The notes under the pieces were generated by a model. It had not been told where the DNA came from. It was given only the letters and a program-made list of their open reading frames with translations, and ran no database searches. From contig VZSF01000891.1 of assembly GCA_013398295.1 (NCBI GenBank), forward strand, positions 227,001 to 291,000: a DNA stretch of 64,000 bases. Direction: 5' to 3'. Position numbers and translations under genes: made by a program. This DNA comes from Chionis minor. Taxonomy: Eukaryota > Chordata > Aves > Charadriiformes > Chionididae. Positions within the stretch are counted from its first letter, which is position 1; each line of letters starts with the position of its first letter. This document shows, piece after piece, positions 10,789-22,750 of this stretch.

Positions 10789-13700
10789 AAATCAAATCTC
10801 TGTGTTTTGTTTTCTGAGGCCGGTCAGTTTTCTGCTGGCAGGGAGCCGAGCTGCCCCGAGCTGCAGTGGGGGGTCCCGGCCACTGCTCAGCCCCCACGGC
10901 AGCCTTGCCCAGCAGGGGCTTCACCTGCCCCTTTGTGCGGATTTCGTAAGAAATGTCGCGCTCCAGGGCTGGTTCGGAGAGCTTTAGGGATGTCAAAGCC
11001 CCCAGGTGAAGAAATGTTGTGAAAGTATTTTCACTATTTTATCCATAGCTGGTGTTTACTACTACGTCTGTAGCACAGCGGCGTCAAGCTGCTCGAGCAG
11101 GCTGTAGAGGCAATGCCAGGTATTTGCCGAGTTGTGGGAGAATGTACAGATGAGGTTTTCTGGATTTTGCTTCTCCTGACGTTCCCAAAGGCGCGTTGGC
11201 TGTACGGCACAGACGCATCCTCGGGAAGCAGGGACAGGAGAGCTAGTGCATTGCGGGACTCTGCTGTGTCTGAGAAAGCCTTGTAAAAGAGCCTTCTGAA
11301 AAACATCTTTAGCCCCAAAATCTTTTAGTACCAACTAAAATCTTGCTTTGAACTTAAAAGAAAAAAAAATTTATCTATGTCTTCAGCTCTGCGTGGCTGG
11401 AAGAGGTAGTGTGATCCTTCCCTCACAATGAACAAGCGAGCAAACAAGCCCTCCAAGCCGCGTGCTGAAGCCGTGTCCCTGAGGGGCTGGGTTCTTCTTT
11501 ACCTGGCCTTTAATTTAAAAGGGAGGGAAAGAGAAAGAACGTCTTTTTTCCTGGTCGAAAGCAATGCAATAAATAAGTGCATCTTCTTCTTCTTCTTCCT
11601 GTTGCAATTTATAGGCACTGTACCTCAAGAAATTGGCATCTACGCATGAAACTATAAAATATACATGCCATTTGCAAAAGATATGGCTTCTACTGTGCAT
11701 TTTCTGGTTTATTCAAAAGTATCTCAGTGCACGCCTGCCATAAAGGGAGGGTTAAGGAAGTGTGCAAATGAGCTCAGCTAATGCTTTTGTAACGGTGCTA
11801 AAGAAATGGTCGAGAGCTTCCATTAGCCTCATGTAGCAGAAACAATTTGGGTTGCAAAGGGGGAACGACAGAGTTTCACCCGAAGTAGGACCCGGAAACA
11901 TTTTTCTTCATGAGGGCTCTTGTGGCTTAAGACTTGATCAAGTGTTGCATAATTCCTAATAAATATGCAATATGTTATATTACAGTGTATATCCGCAGTG
12001 CTCTAAAACACTCAGACCTGGAAGATGAGGCCTGAACCGAAAGAAAAAAGATCTTGTGCGCAGGCAATGGAAAAAGAGGTGGGTAGACTGAAAGGAGAAG
12101 GTGGGCAACACCTAACTGTAGCACAGCAGGTGGACACAGTGCGTGAGCTTAATTTTGCCCCTCTCTCCCTAATGGGCCTGGTAACTTCTGTGACAGTGCC
12201 AAGAGCAATTGTGTTTAAATAAAATCCTGTCTTTCACTCTGGTTTCAGGCTTGAGGTGAGGGGGTGTGTGGGTGCAAACACAGTGCCGGGGAGGTTCTCC
12301 ACTGAGCAAAGCCACGTACATGATTTCCGGGTGGTTGTAGGTTTGTACCAGCTGTTTCTATTACTAGATAAACCTGGAGTTTTGGTGATCGCCCTCTTCC
12401 ATGTACACTCATCTGCTCTGTGGCTAGTTGCAGCATTTTTTTCAAATCCCAGATCTCTCTTTTTGCTTTTTCTACATTTCCCTCCCTCGACCTTTCCCCA
12501 CACCCCCAGCAGCGGCACCTGCGTGATTTACCGTTTGCCAGTGCTCGTACGGTGACTGTGGGGTAAGAGTAAGTCTGATGCAGAAGAATCTGCTGGTTTT
12601 GGTGTGGCTTGAGAAAGGCTCGGTGACAGTGGGCAGAGGCACAAGAGCAATGGGAAGTTCTGCACTTGTAAATTTTCTTTATGGCTGCAAACTGATTATT
12701 TGATGAAAGGACATAAGAGGAAGCTGAGATACAGGTACCCCACTTGGGAGGGAGGCAACCGTTACTGGTAGGTAGGATGTGTTTGTAGTAGCAAACAGGA
12801 ATGCTAACTTCCCTTCTCTTAATGAAGAGTTTAGCACCCTAATAGAGCATAAAATGCAAATTAAGTCCAGAGTCACCCCTGCCCTCATTCTTCATTTCGC
12901 AGCCTAAATCCAGTTATTGATACATTACATTAAAGAACACACCAACCTTCTTTGCCTTCTGGTGACTGCCAGAAAAGTGCTCCTTCTTTCATGTTACACT
13001 GCAGATGTGTACACAACCATTTCCCTTGCCTTCAAGGAGTTAAATGTGCACATGTGTAAGGCACACTAGGATCAGAGCCTTAGGTAATCTAGTGATACTG
13101 GATGACTTGACTGTGCGTCATTAGCTCAACGATGCACCAAGCTCAGGGAGAGGGAAAAAAACCCACAACGAACCAACACCCAAACCCTGAAATATATCTG
13201 TGTGTCAGAGAGAAATCTAGAGGGAGGGGAGAGGAAAATACAGTCAATATGTTACGGTTCATTTAAGATGCTGAAAAAATGTTTTGCATTTTTTTGGTGG
13301 GGTTTTTTTGGTCAAAAATGTTATTGAGAAGAGAAACACAAAATGAGAGAAGAACCAGTGAGGAAACCAGAACACCCGCATGGCATGTGAAACCCCATCG
13401 GAACAAACGGACAAGTAGGTGCTGGAAAATATATATTCAAAGCCATACGGATACATGTAAGCACCAGAACTGCAGACTGGGCCTGGAAAAATGACTCTTT
13501 CTTTGCAGAGCTCTGTGTTGTTCCTTTTCCGAGACCTATTGGTGCTTCCTATTCAACCAGAGCTCCCCTGCTCAGCTGTATGTCACTTTGCCCATAAGGG
13601 TGTTCAACAAATATTTTGTATCCAAGAGAGACTCATTAATGTCTTTCAAACCGGATGCAAGTTTCTCATTACTCTTCTGCATAGGTCTAATAATGGGAGC

Positions 13701-15609
13701 CTCCTCTAGAGATGCCCTACGCAGATGTCTTTAGGCAATGTTGATGGCATGAGGCAGGAATTGTTTTCACTGGAAGATTTATAACCTTACAGCCTTTCCA
13801 AGCCTAGGCAGTGCACGTGGACTGAGGACCAGCAGGCAGGGTTTTCTGACTTCTGCACTATTCTCTAATACTGACTAGCCTGGAGAAATCATTTTGGTCT
13901 ATGTTTTTGCTGTTCTGGGTCCTCAGTATGAGGAATGAAATGTCAGGGGGTTTTCAAAGGTACTGAATGTTTCTGACTCCTATTTGAATTGAAGCTGCAG
14001 GTTTTGAGTCCTTATTAAAAAAAAAAACCAAAAAACCAAAACCCCAAGCCCATAGATCTGAATTTAGGACTCCCCAAATCAGAAGCCACTTTGAAAGACA
14101 TGCAGAAGCACAGAACAGCCGATAGATTTCCATATCCTGCAGGGTTTTGGCATGAATCCCCTTCTTTGGTTCCAGGCAGAAAAATACAAAGAGGCGTCTG
14201 TGAATAGGACCTCGCTGGGTGTCCAGCCCTCTGAGTGAAATTTCCTGTGCAGAGGATGGTCTCGGCCTACATTTTCTAGTTCTTACATAGAATTTGTTTC
14301 CTGCTATGCTAGAAAAAAATGTATAAAAATATAAAACCCTCAGTGAATTCCCACCTTATAGAGCTACTTCAAACTGTACAGGCAGAATTTGTACCGGAGG
14401 AGTTGGTATTGAATAGGGTAGTTCAAGAGAGACACCAAAGCTCAGCAGAGACATCCTTTAAAAATTATTTGTCTTGTCTGCAATATTTTGTAAGTTGATC
14501 CAAATCAGGTTTTGGAGTAACACCATTAAAGTCAACAACCAACACCCAGGATGAATCTAGCTCTTAAAGTGCCATTCAGGCTCCTTGAGAGACACACATC
14601 CCAATGACTCCTTTAGCAGTCATTAAACCAATTATCATCTCAGTCTATTTCCAACAATTATCATCATAGACTTTTTGGGTTTAATCAGCTTTTTAATTGA
14701 CCTGTGAATAAGACAGGAGATACAAAAGTCTCCCCTGATACCTCAGGTGTAACTATTACACACCTAGCATTGCTGTGCACGTGAAATAATTTACATCATA
14801 ATACTGATCTGAGGCTGGGATATGAACAATGATGTTCCTATAAATTAAGGATAAAACAAATTAAACGCAGTACAGGAGAAGAAGAGGAAGTAGTAATCCA
14901 TAAATAGAATGTCACCACAATTGGTGACATTGCTTCTGGGACTTCCTTGGCCAGCAAACTTTGGAGCTGGAAAAAGCTTTTTTTTTTTTTTTTTCCCTAA
15001 AACTGTATGCAACACACTGAATGAATTGTAAGTGACACAAAAAGTTTTGACCATCTCTTAATTGCTACAGTTATAGAATTGAGTTGCAGAAATGTCTTCA
15101 GACAATTGCTTAGGCCTTTAAAAATAAACCATCCATTTAGGCATATGTCCCTCCTGCAAGCAACTAACTTTTTTAATACCACTTGCCTTGGTACAGCACT
15201 GCAAAGTGGCCTGAATGCAGCAATTTGCGGGATTTGGCACTGTGAGCCCCGCAAGCACTTAGCAAAAGCAATTGTGTAGCTCCATTGAAAATCCCGCATA
15301 TCATGCTGTGGGGAGCCAGCACTTTTTATCTGTCGGCACTGTTGGTGACAAATATTAAAATAAAAAGTATGACACTATAGGTGCTTCAAAATTCAAACTG
15401 CAAGTTTCCTACTGCGGGACTTCTAACCATGTAATAAAGTGCAGGGAAGAAAGCAGAGTTCAGACCCCATGCTGTAATAAAGGCAAGGAAATCTTAAGTG
15501 TTCAAATACATAATTCATTCTCTTCTGAGACGTTCTACCAGGTTTCTACCAGTAAAGATTTTAATTTGTGCCACGATGATACAATCTTTAATTTCTCTTT
15601 TCCCTCCAG
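10789..15609. other. No gene seen
   Basis: Mixed-composition DNA without recognisable coding sequence. Visible elements are an A-rich tract with AACCAAA-type low complexity near 14017-14047, a 17-T run at 14978-14994, and a POU octamer ATGCAAAT at 12854-12861. Open frames are short and unremarkable. Confidence 0.4.
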
Positions 15610-15793
15610 AGAGAGCTGGGGAGCGCGGGGGCAGACCTGCTCTTTGCGGTGGGTGGAAGCGAAGGGTCAGAGAGCTCCTCTGCAGCTGGCGAGGGTGCAG
15701 CGGCCCCGCAGGGCCAGCCCGGGCAGGGGAGAAGGAAACTCCCACCTTCTGCTTGCTGTGAAAGTGCCTGCAAGAAAGTCACCGCAACAGCCA
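15610..15793 (+). other. Candidate GC-rich exon (184 nt), two open frames
   Basis: TTAATTTCTCTTTTCCCTCCAG is a strong acceptor ending at 15609, and GTGAGTTT at 15794 is a strong donor after CAACAGCCA. The interval is abruptly GC-rich compared with both flanks, as coding exons often are. It is open in two of three frames, one starting RELGSAGADLL and rich in Gly, Ser and Ala. I cannot assign a family. A non-coding exon is equally possible. Confidence 0.35.
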
Positions 15794-15817
15794 GTGAGTT
15801 TTGTTTGTTTTAAATAG

Positions 15818-15905
15818 AAATACTTTGCACCTTAAATAACATCTTACTCCAAGGATCTCAAAACACATAGCAAGCGCTGGCTGAGCCTCAGCTTTCTGTG
15901 GGGAG
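15818..15905 (+). other. Candidate exon (88 nt) with strong donor
   Basis: TTTTGTTTGTTTTAAATAG gives an acceptor ending at 15817, and GGGGAG followed by GTAAGTCC at 15906 is a strong donor. It lies only 24 bases after the donor of the preceding candidate exon, too close for an intron between them, so the two would be alternatives or one 15610-15905 exon. Speculative. Confidence 0.2.
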
Positions 15906-17044
15906 GTAAGTCCCTGTTCCCACCTCTCATTTTGCTGTGTTTCCTGCTGACTTGAAGTCTCTACTGCCATATCGTTTCACAGCCTTCAAAAATAGAATTT
16001 GAAACACATGGCTTTAAAATTTTCTTATTAGCTATGATCTTGAGCGTTTATTGCTTTGTTGTATAACTATTTGTGACTGTACGTTAATATTTTATGTTAA
16101 TAACAGCACAAAAATCACAAGGAAGAAGTAACTAACGAGAAATTAAAAACGACTTTGGGTGTGGGTGGGTACGCATTGCGTCTGCATACGCAACAAGTTA
16201 CTGAGAAGGTATTGACCATCTAAATGAGCAAATGTACCCCTGCTGAAAGTCCAGCGGAATCACTGCATTTACATCAGGGATAAATTTGGCTCAACTGTGA
16301 GAAAAATGCACGCATTTCACTCTGCAGTGGTCATTTAACCTAAATTATACACATTGATCTGTGCGCCCCCCTGGTGTTAGCATACAAAAGCAACTGGATT
16401 ACACATTCAGATGTAAAGCTACAGCAAAATTGGCTTTGACCTATTTACTTTTTCTAATCCAGCCTCTTAAGTCTAGTTATTTTCTCTCTAAACCCTGATC
16501 TTTTTTCATTCTTTCTCAAATGACACCCATCTCGTCCCAAAACGTGATGCCCGGTACAGTGCTTGGCAGTCAGCGCTTTAGAGACTGTTGCCTTAGATGT
16601 GGCTTGGTCGTCCCATACGTGGCTATTCTGGCAGCAAAGCTTGAAATCATGGGATCTCTGCACCGTTGCTATCTTTTCTAGGAGGAAGCCCAGGAATAGT
16701 TTTCATATTCAGTCTCTAAAACATTTTAATTTTATTTTAATATTTATTATTTTACAAAACAGTGCTAGAAGCTAGTACCATGTCCTGCCCCTTGGTCTTT
16801 ACTGGCATTACAGTTTTCCTCTTGCCAATCTCCTTTTCTACCCATGCTTATAATGTGTTTAATTTGGTCTCCACGCACGCTTATTTAGAATATCCTTTCA
16901 TTTGATACCATCTGAGGGGTGCCTTAGTGTGGCGTTTAGCTTTTCAAGTCATGCTGTTGCATTACTGATGATCTAAAGATGCGAGGCAGAGTATACAAGG
17001 AAGAAGCAACATTACTTCTCTAGGTGAAGTAATAATAATAAAAA
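15906..17044. other. No gene seen
   Basis: AT-rich DNA with no recognisable gene or repeat. It runs up to the truncated 5' edge of the CR1 copy. Confidence 0.45.
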
Positions 17045-17256
17045 ATTTTAAAAGAACAAAAAGGTGGTGAGGCCCTGGAACAGGTTGCCCAGGGAAGCCA
17101 TGGATGCCCCATCGCCGGAAGTGTTCAAGGCCAGGCTGGATGGGGCTTTCAGGAACCGGGTCTAGTGGGAGGTGTCCCTGCCCACGGCAGGGGGGTTGGA
17201 ACTGGATGATCTCTAAGGCCCCTTCCAACCCAAACCATTCTAGGATTCTGTGATTT
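17045..17256 (+). mobile_element. CR1 LINE fragment, 3' end, 5'-truncated
   Basis: This is the terminal part of a chicken-repeat-1 (CR1) non-LTR retrotransposon in sense orientation. The frame 17064-17165 reads PWNRLPREAMDAPSPEVFKA and then a stop, the conserved C-terminus of CR1 ORF2 (the reverse-transcriptase polyprotein). The 3' UTR signature follows: GGTTGGAACTGGATGATCT, then CCCCTTCCAACCC, and the terminal CATTCTAGGATTCTGTGAT, a mildly decayed version of the family's 3' end. Most of the element is missing, as is normal for CR1 because reverse transcription starts at the 3' end. The 5' edge is blurred by A-rich sequence, so the start is approximate. This copy is a strong indicator of an avian (or at least reptilian) genome. 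Confidence 0.95.
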
Positions 17257-19162
17257 TTACGACAAGCTTTCAGGCATTAAACCCATCTCCTGGTTCTTTT
17301 GCACAGCCATTAGCAAAGCTTTCAAATCCTACCCCCTCCTTGTACAACACCCATCTCTGCAGCGCCCCCTCCCCGGCCCCTTTATGGAGTCAGTGACTTT
17401 CACTGCGTCACGACTGCCATCCCTCTTAGGACAGGACCGTGTCCGCGTGTGTCACTGTCCTCACCCTGATCGGCGCGCAGCGGCTCCTGCAGACTGCTAC
17501 AGCCCAACTCTGCCGCGCCGGTTATGTTGTGCTGATGGCACATGGCATCCTCTTGCTGAAAAGACATTGTGCCAATCTGCCCTGAGTAAGAAAAACTGTG
17601 CCCCCCGTGACCTTGCTGAGAAGGCTCCTATCAGTGTCAGGGACGCCAGGGCTTTGAACTGCAGATCCAGGCAAGTGGGAACATCACGTTCCCGTTTGGG
17701 TCTCCAACAGCATCAGCAGCGAAGGCAAGGTCCCAGGGCAAGGGCTCCCTGCGCGCGTCCCCAGGGTGGCACAGCAGTGCTGTCACACAGCAGAGCGGGG
17801 TGACGCCAAAGCAGAGTCTGGCCCTGGCGACAAACCTTCGCCACGGTGCCAACTGCTGTGAGAAAGCGCCGGTCCTCAGCTCCTGTGCCCAGGCTTGCTC
17901 TGTCAAGAAAATATTAATGTTATTCCATGCTGCTTTCTAACAGCTCTTCAGGGTTGGGAGAGCGCTAGCTCTGATACCTTGCTGCAAGAAAGACTAGTAA
18001 ATTAGAAGCACGAGCCTGGTGCAGCTGGGTCGAAATGTGTTAAAACAAACAATTAAAAATAATAATAATAAAAAAACCCCAGAGCACCCTCTGCCTACTT
18101 CAGCTTAAGGGAAAGGTCTCTCTGACTCTCCCTGCTCTGAGGCTACACTGAGGCTCTTTGACTCTGCTCTGAGACTGGCTGACACTACTGGTTCCACACT
18201 GTATCAAGACACTCCAACTGTGATCTGAGACCTGGAGCAGAGTGGGAGCATCTTGACACAGTGTCAAAACAGTAGTCAGAGCGCATGGACGCAGCACTGA
18301 AAGGCTTTTGTCTCCCAAATGAAAAGGAGCTGGATTATTTTCATCTTTTTTCCCCCCTTTTTTTTGTTTTTTTTTTCCAATAATGGTAGCTTTCTCTTAA
18401 ATAAAAAAACCCCACAGCTTATTTGCAGGAAGAAAGGGTGACATGTTCTCCCCCAACACTTCTTATTTGATAAAGCAACGTGACAGACAATGGCTTCGCT
18501 GTACAATGCACTTCACTAAAGCAAAGTTCTTTGGCTTTGGAGAAGTAAAAGGCTATATTTGCAAATTATGCCAACTTAGGAACCAAAAGGAGTTAATCCT
18601 TTCGTGATACTGCACGTCAGTCATCTGTATCTTTCTGCACGTTTGTGGGTTTTGTGTATTTTAGAATTGCATTTTTGTACAGTAACATTCATTTGATCTG
18701 ACTAATAATTTAGCACATAGTGTTGCTCACCTCTCTGCCCACAAAATTCAAGCTGACTTTTGGTAAGAATACCTATAAATTCAGATATTTGAGTGTTGAC
18801 CAGTATTCATCAACAAAAGAAATTAGTTCAATTGTCAGAATGTGGCAATGCCTGCTGAGACAGGTTTCTTTTCTGCAGATGAGATGGTCTTAATGTTACA
18901 TGGACTGTGACTTTATAACAGGTTGAACTCATTTATTTTAAAAAATGAGAATATAGTTGAATTTATTTTTCCTTGCTGGGGTCACAGGTACCAAGGAATT
19001 AGCAAAACTGTCTACTGAATGTTTTATAGATGGTGGTGTTTTTGCTGAATGTTAAATGAAAACAATCCATTAAAATAAAAAATGAAAATTCTTTTTGTTT
19101 CCTTTTCCTCTTGGGCCTTCTCAAAAGGAGGTCGACACCGACCCAGTTTGAAAAATACTTAC
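17257..19162. other. No gene seen; GC-rich patch and A-rich low complexity
   Basis: A GC-richer patch at about 17340-17920 carries chance open frames on both strands. A short (AAT)n tract with A-runs is at about 18050-18077, and T-rich low complexity lies near 18345-18380. The rest is ordinary AT-rich sequence. Confidence 0.4.
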
Positions 19163-19240
19163 CTAAGCCAATCACTGCCCAGCATGTATTCCCTTGAGCA
19201 ACTTGAGTGGGCATGATGCCATCTGAACAGATGGGCATTA
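19163..19240 (-). other. Candidate minus-strand exon (78 nt), open frame
   Basis: Read on the minus strand, TCTCTTGGTTGCCTACAG provides an acceptor just above 19240, and TTAG followed by GTAAGTATT is a strong donor with its GT at 19161-19162. The 78-nt interval is a multiple of three and open in the frame giving MPICSDGIMPTQVAQG, with two cysteines in all. It is repeat-free. No partner exon or family is recognised, so it could be a real exon of a minus-strand gene or a chance match. Confidence 0.25.
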
Positions 19241-21575
19241 CTGTAGGCAACCAAGAGACCATGCATGTGAATCAAGTATGGGTGTTTACAGCATCATTTC
19301 CCTGATGAGAATGTCAAAATGGCAGCCCAGGCCGAGCCTTTGGCTCAGTTCAGTTGCATTTCACTAATTCAGCTCTAAAATGGACAACTCCATGAAATAA
19401 ATAATTAATGTGGAGTTGTGCGGTCACGATTTTACTTCTTCGAATTGGGCAGAGTGAAGTGGGTAATGGACTGGCTGAAAACAACGTGCCCGACTCCTCT
19501 GTTCCAGGAAGGCTTGCTGTTTTGTAAAATGAGGGCAGAGAAGCCCCCACGTCTATGCTAAGGCTAACATAACAAACAGGCAGGCAGAGCAGTACTACAG
19601 ATGTGCTCGGAACTGGGAGAACAAAACATTTTCACATTTTTTAGGAAGGCATCTGATTTCAGATCAAAATTAAAATAGTATAAAATGGGACTAACATGCA
19701 TGATGTGTCTGAATATACCAGAATAATATACCACGGCAAGGTCAGATCCTTAAAGTTACATATATTGACTTAGGAATTCATTCCTGACCTGAAGAGAGAT
19801 GCACATAAATGTTGCAACGTTTTTGAGCCCAGCACTCGGCGTAATTCCTGTATCTGTTGAATGAAGTGATTTCTACTGAATTATCATTGGAAGTCCTCTA
19901 CCATCTGTTACAAAGAGGACCTTAAGTACAGAAATAAAGACTGAATTTGAATATTAAACCAACAACTTTATCTACTTTAAAAGACTATATATAGCGTTAT
20001 GTATCCTGGAAGCTTGATTTAAAGTATGTGTCTGTTATTATTTTATTTTTCTTTTGATGGTCAGTTGTATTTGCTTTGCTCTGACTTCCGTGTGGTTGTG
20101 TAATACTAACTGCTTATGTAGCCTTCAGGTTTAGATTTGATAATCTAACTTCTTGCTTTCCCAAGTGAGTGGCTAGTCAGCCTGAATTTGAAGAATTGGG
20201 ATGCTGAACCATCAATATCAGGTATGAAATACTTGAGTACATATTTCTTTCAGGTATAATGCAACACCTTATTGGTAATAGCTAAAACTCCCTGTGTTTT
20301 AGATTTGAATTATTTGTTCCTGATCTTTTTTCTTTTTTTTTCTTAATAATCTAGTTTCTGCTTGGGAGATTTCTAGAAAGTACCCAGTGACTTTTACATC
20401 TAGTCCTATCCCTTAGTTGGGGAATTCAGGCCAAAAAAAAAGCAGCGGCTTTTCGAAAACAGAAGATAAAAATAAAAAATAAAAATAGTGCTTTTCCAAC
20501 ACTTAGTTGGGACAAAGAGTATCTAGAGCGTGTCTTTTTCTGTATGGAAAATACTGCAATATTTTCGTCTCTTATTTCAAGCTATCAAAATCAACCTTTT
20601 CATTTGTCTTCTATAATGTGTTATGATGGCTCCGACTTCTGCCATTAGACTTGCTAAAACGCTCTGTTACCTTGTATTTCATTTTCTAGGGAGCGTAATG
20701 TTTATTTTCTTGCTCGATGTCATGGTAACAGAAACACTTCCTTTATATTATATCTAAGTTTGTGTTTTAAATACAAGCAGGGCAGGTTGGAGATTGCTGT
20801 ATATCCCATGTGGAAAGACGGCACTAGCTTTCTGGGTGCCAGCACATACTCCCAGCTGTTGCTGTTGCTCTAGGGTCACAGATGCATCTCACACTGAATC
20901 TGTTAAAAATGCAGTAGCTATGCTTGGGGACACAAGCTCAAATTTTCAGGGCCTGATTATTCTGTTAGTTTCATATGTGCAATTCCCACTGAAGTCAGCA
21001 GAAGTAGTACATGCAAACCTGACAGGCTAATTTGGAGCCCAGAACCGCAAAGGGTGTAATTATACATTCGATTTCTGTGGGTACTCGAGGTCTCACTCTC
21101 ACCCCTCTCCATGATGTTAGGATTTACCACAGCTTTTAAGGATTTGGATGGATCCAAAAATATTAGGTTACTTGCGATATTTTATTTTCAAATGATCAAG
21201 GGAGGAAAAAGAGATCTGAAGTATATGAGCTCATGTTGGACAAGCCCAGAAAGAAAAATGTGTTCTACAGTGCTCTAAAACCGAGTAAGAGTAATACAAT
21301 GTATGGCATATTATGTACAGAAAAGAAATGTGAGACCCTGAGGGATGAAGGCAAACTAATCAAAGGAATAGCTAATCGCCTAGAAGGAGAGAAGGGAACA
21401 ACCTGCCTCTTCCCGAGCCCACTCAGTTCTCCGTTCTGAGGGCCAGCATACAGACTACTGGGACCTGAGGCAAAGGTCTCCATGATTTTATCCAAAAGGG
21501 GTCAAATTAAAGGCAAATTCTTTATGTCTGTGTATTTTATTCTTTTATCAGAAATGGCCAATTTCTTCCACACAG
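19241..21575. other. No gene seen
   Basis: AT-rich sequence with A-rich low complexity near 20465-20487. No recognisable coding sequence or transposon. Confidence 0.45.
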
Positions 21576-21735
21576 GAAACAGAGCCAAGTATTGGGGCTG
21601 GACCACTGCTGTCACGTTTGCACAGACTTGTACAAAGTGACTTATGCCTGCTCTGCCACAACGCACCGGGGGCAATACTGCTGGTTTGCTTGGCCTGCTG
21701 GCTGATCAGCGTCTCGCGGCAAAGAAAAATCTCAG
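21576..21735 (+). other. Candidate exon (160 nt), one frame open with a hydrophobic stretch
   Basis: ATTTCTTCCACACAG gives an acceptor ending at 21575; AAATCTCAG followed by GTAAAA at 21736 is a moderate donor. One frame is open across the interval and contains a hydrophobic run followed by basic residues (ILLVCLACWLISVSRQRK), like a single transmembrane segment with a stop-transfer. Splicing it in that frame to the next candidate exon (21900) would create an immediate stop, so the two cannot both be consecutive coding exons in this frame. An lncRNA or chance is more likely. Confidence 0.22.
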
Positions 21736-21899
21736 GTAAAATGGATTTGGCACCTGGATCATTAGTAGGTGATCCGAGCAGACGACCAGTAAGGTCTGAG
21801 CAAGCTGCCACTTGTTCCACCACGCGAACAGAGATCAAGGACACCTTTAATACGATGCTCCCAGTGTCAGTGTTAACTCTCTTTCTCGTCTGTTTTCAG

Positions 21900-21963
21900 A
21901 TTAGTAGGACTGAGAAACCCAAGGAAGAGAGCGGGGCCGGCGTGACGCTGCTTACACTGGAAG
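21900..21963 (+). other. Candidate exon (64 nt) close upstream of CpG island
   Basis: AACTCTCTTTCTCGTCTGTTTTCAG is an excellent pyrimidine-rich acceptor ending at 21899. CTGGAAG followed by GTACGG at 21964 is an acceptable donor. One frame is open (ISRTEKPKEESGAG). It lies about 400 bases upstream of the CpG island at 22380. Not recognised. Confidence 0.28.
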
Positions 21964-22396
21964 GTACGGCGGTTGGCTGAGCTCACGGAGAGCAGAAGCA
22001 CAGCCGTCCACAGGAACTGAAGGCGCCCGACAATACAGAGGGCGGGCGGGCGCTGCGCTCTGCAAGATGGGGCACACGGAGGCCTGCCGAGCCCCTCTGG
22101 TAGCCTGCAGCTTTGGGAAATGGTGAAGGTGCAGCCGTAAGAATCCGCAACTTCTCTGGTGCTGGCCAAGGGCACCACTCGGTACTGGCAGGAGGAGGTG
22201 AAAAGCACCGTTTGTGTTAGGAGTTATTAATGAACGGTTTTTAAACCATTCGCGTCATTTTCCTGTGATGACAGCAGCTGACCATGCCATTGAAATAAAG
22301 TAGGAGTTTTTAGCCTGCAACACTGAAAAAAATTATCCTGAGGCCGAGGGTGGTGAAGGCTGGTTTGTCAGGCGGTGTGTGAGGCAGCCGCGGGAC

Positions 22397-22407
22397 AAGA
22401 TGGCGCC
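22397..22407 (+). promoter_or_regulatory. YY1-like site in CpG island
   Basis: AAGATGGCGCC differs from the common YY1 consensus AAGATGGCGGC at one base and lies at the left shoulder of the CpG island. In known promoters such sites often lie just downstream of the start of transcription. Site identity is inferred from the motif alone. Confidence 0.4.
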
Positions 22408-22627
22408 ACGCACGAGGGGTGGCCACGAGGCGCTTAAAGACTCTATTAATCTTACATTTTCTGGGCTGTGGGAGAACTCGACTCGCGTCCCCCTTTGCCG
22501 AGCAGACACCGGGCCGGCCCCACGCGGCGGGGACGGGGCACCCCGGGGGCGGACGCTCGGCCGGGCCCCACCGGCAGCCGGCGGCTCACGGGGCTGAGCC
22601 GGCCACACCCGACCCGGCCCGCAGCCG

Positions 22628-22708
22628 NNNNNNNNNNNNNNNNNNNNNNNNNNNNNNNNNNNNNNNNNNNNNNNNNNNNNNNNNNNNNNNNNNNNNNNNN
22701 NNNNNNNN
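22628..22708. other. Assembly gap (81 N)
   Basis: A run of 81 unknown bases within the GC-richest part of the window, beside a GGGCC pentamer array. The real length of the missing sequence is unknown. Confidence 0.98.
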
Positions 22709-22720
22709 CCGCGGTGCGCC

Positions 22721-22750
22721 GGGCCGGGCCGGGCCGGGCCGGGCCGGGCC
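22721..22750 (+). repeat. GGGCC pentamer array, six units
   Basis: Six perfect GGGCC units follow within about 12 bases of the gap. Six G3 runs separated by CC meet the usual G-quadruplex pattern. The array may continue into the gap. Confidence 0.9.

Noticed and set aside
10321..11022. 233-codon open frame on +
   Set aside because: Runs through the CpG block, an N and a poly-T run coding poly-Phe; a composition artefact.
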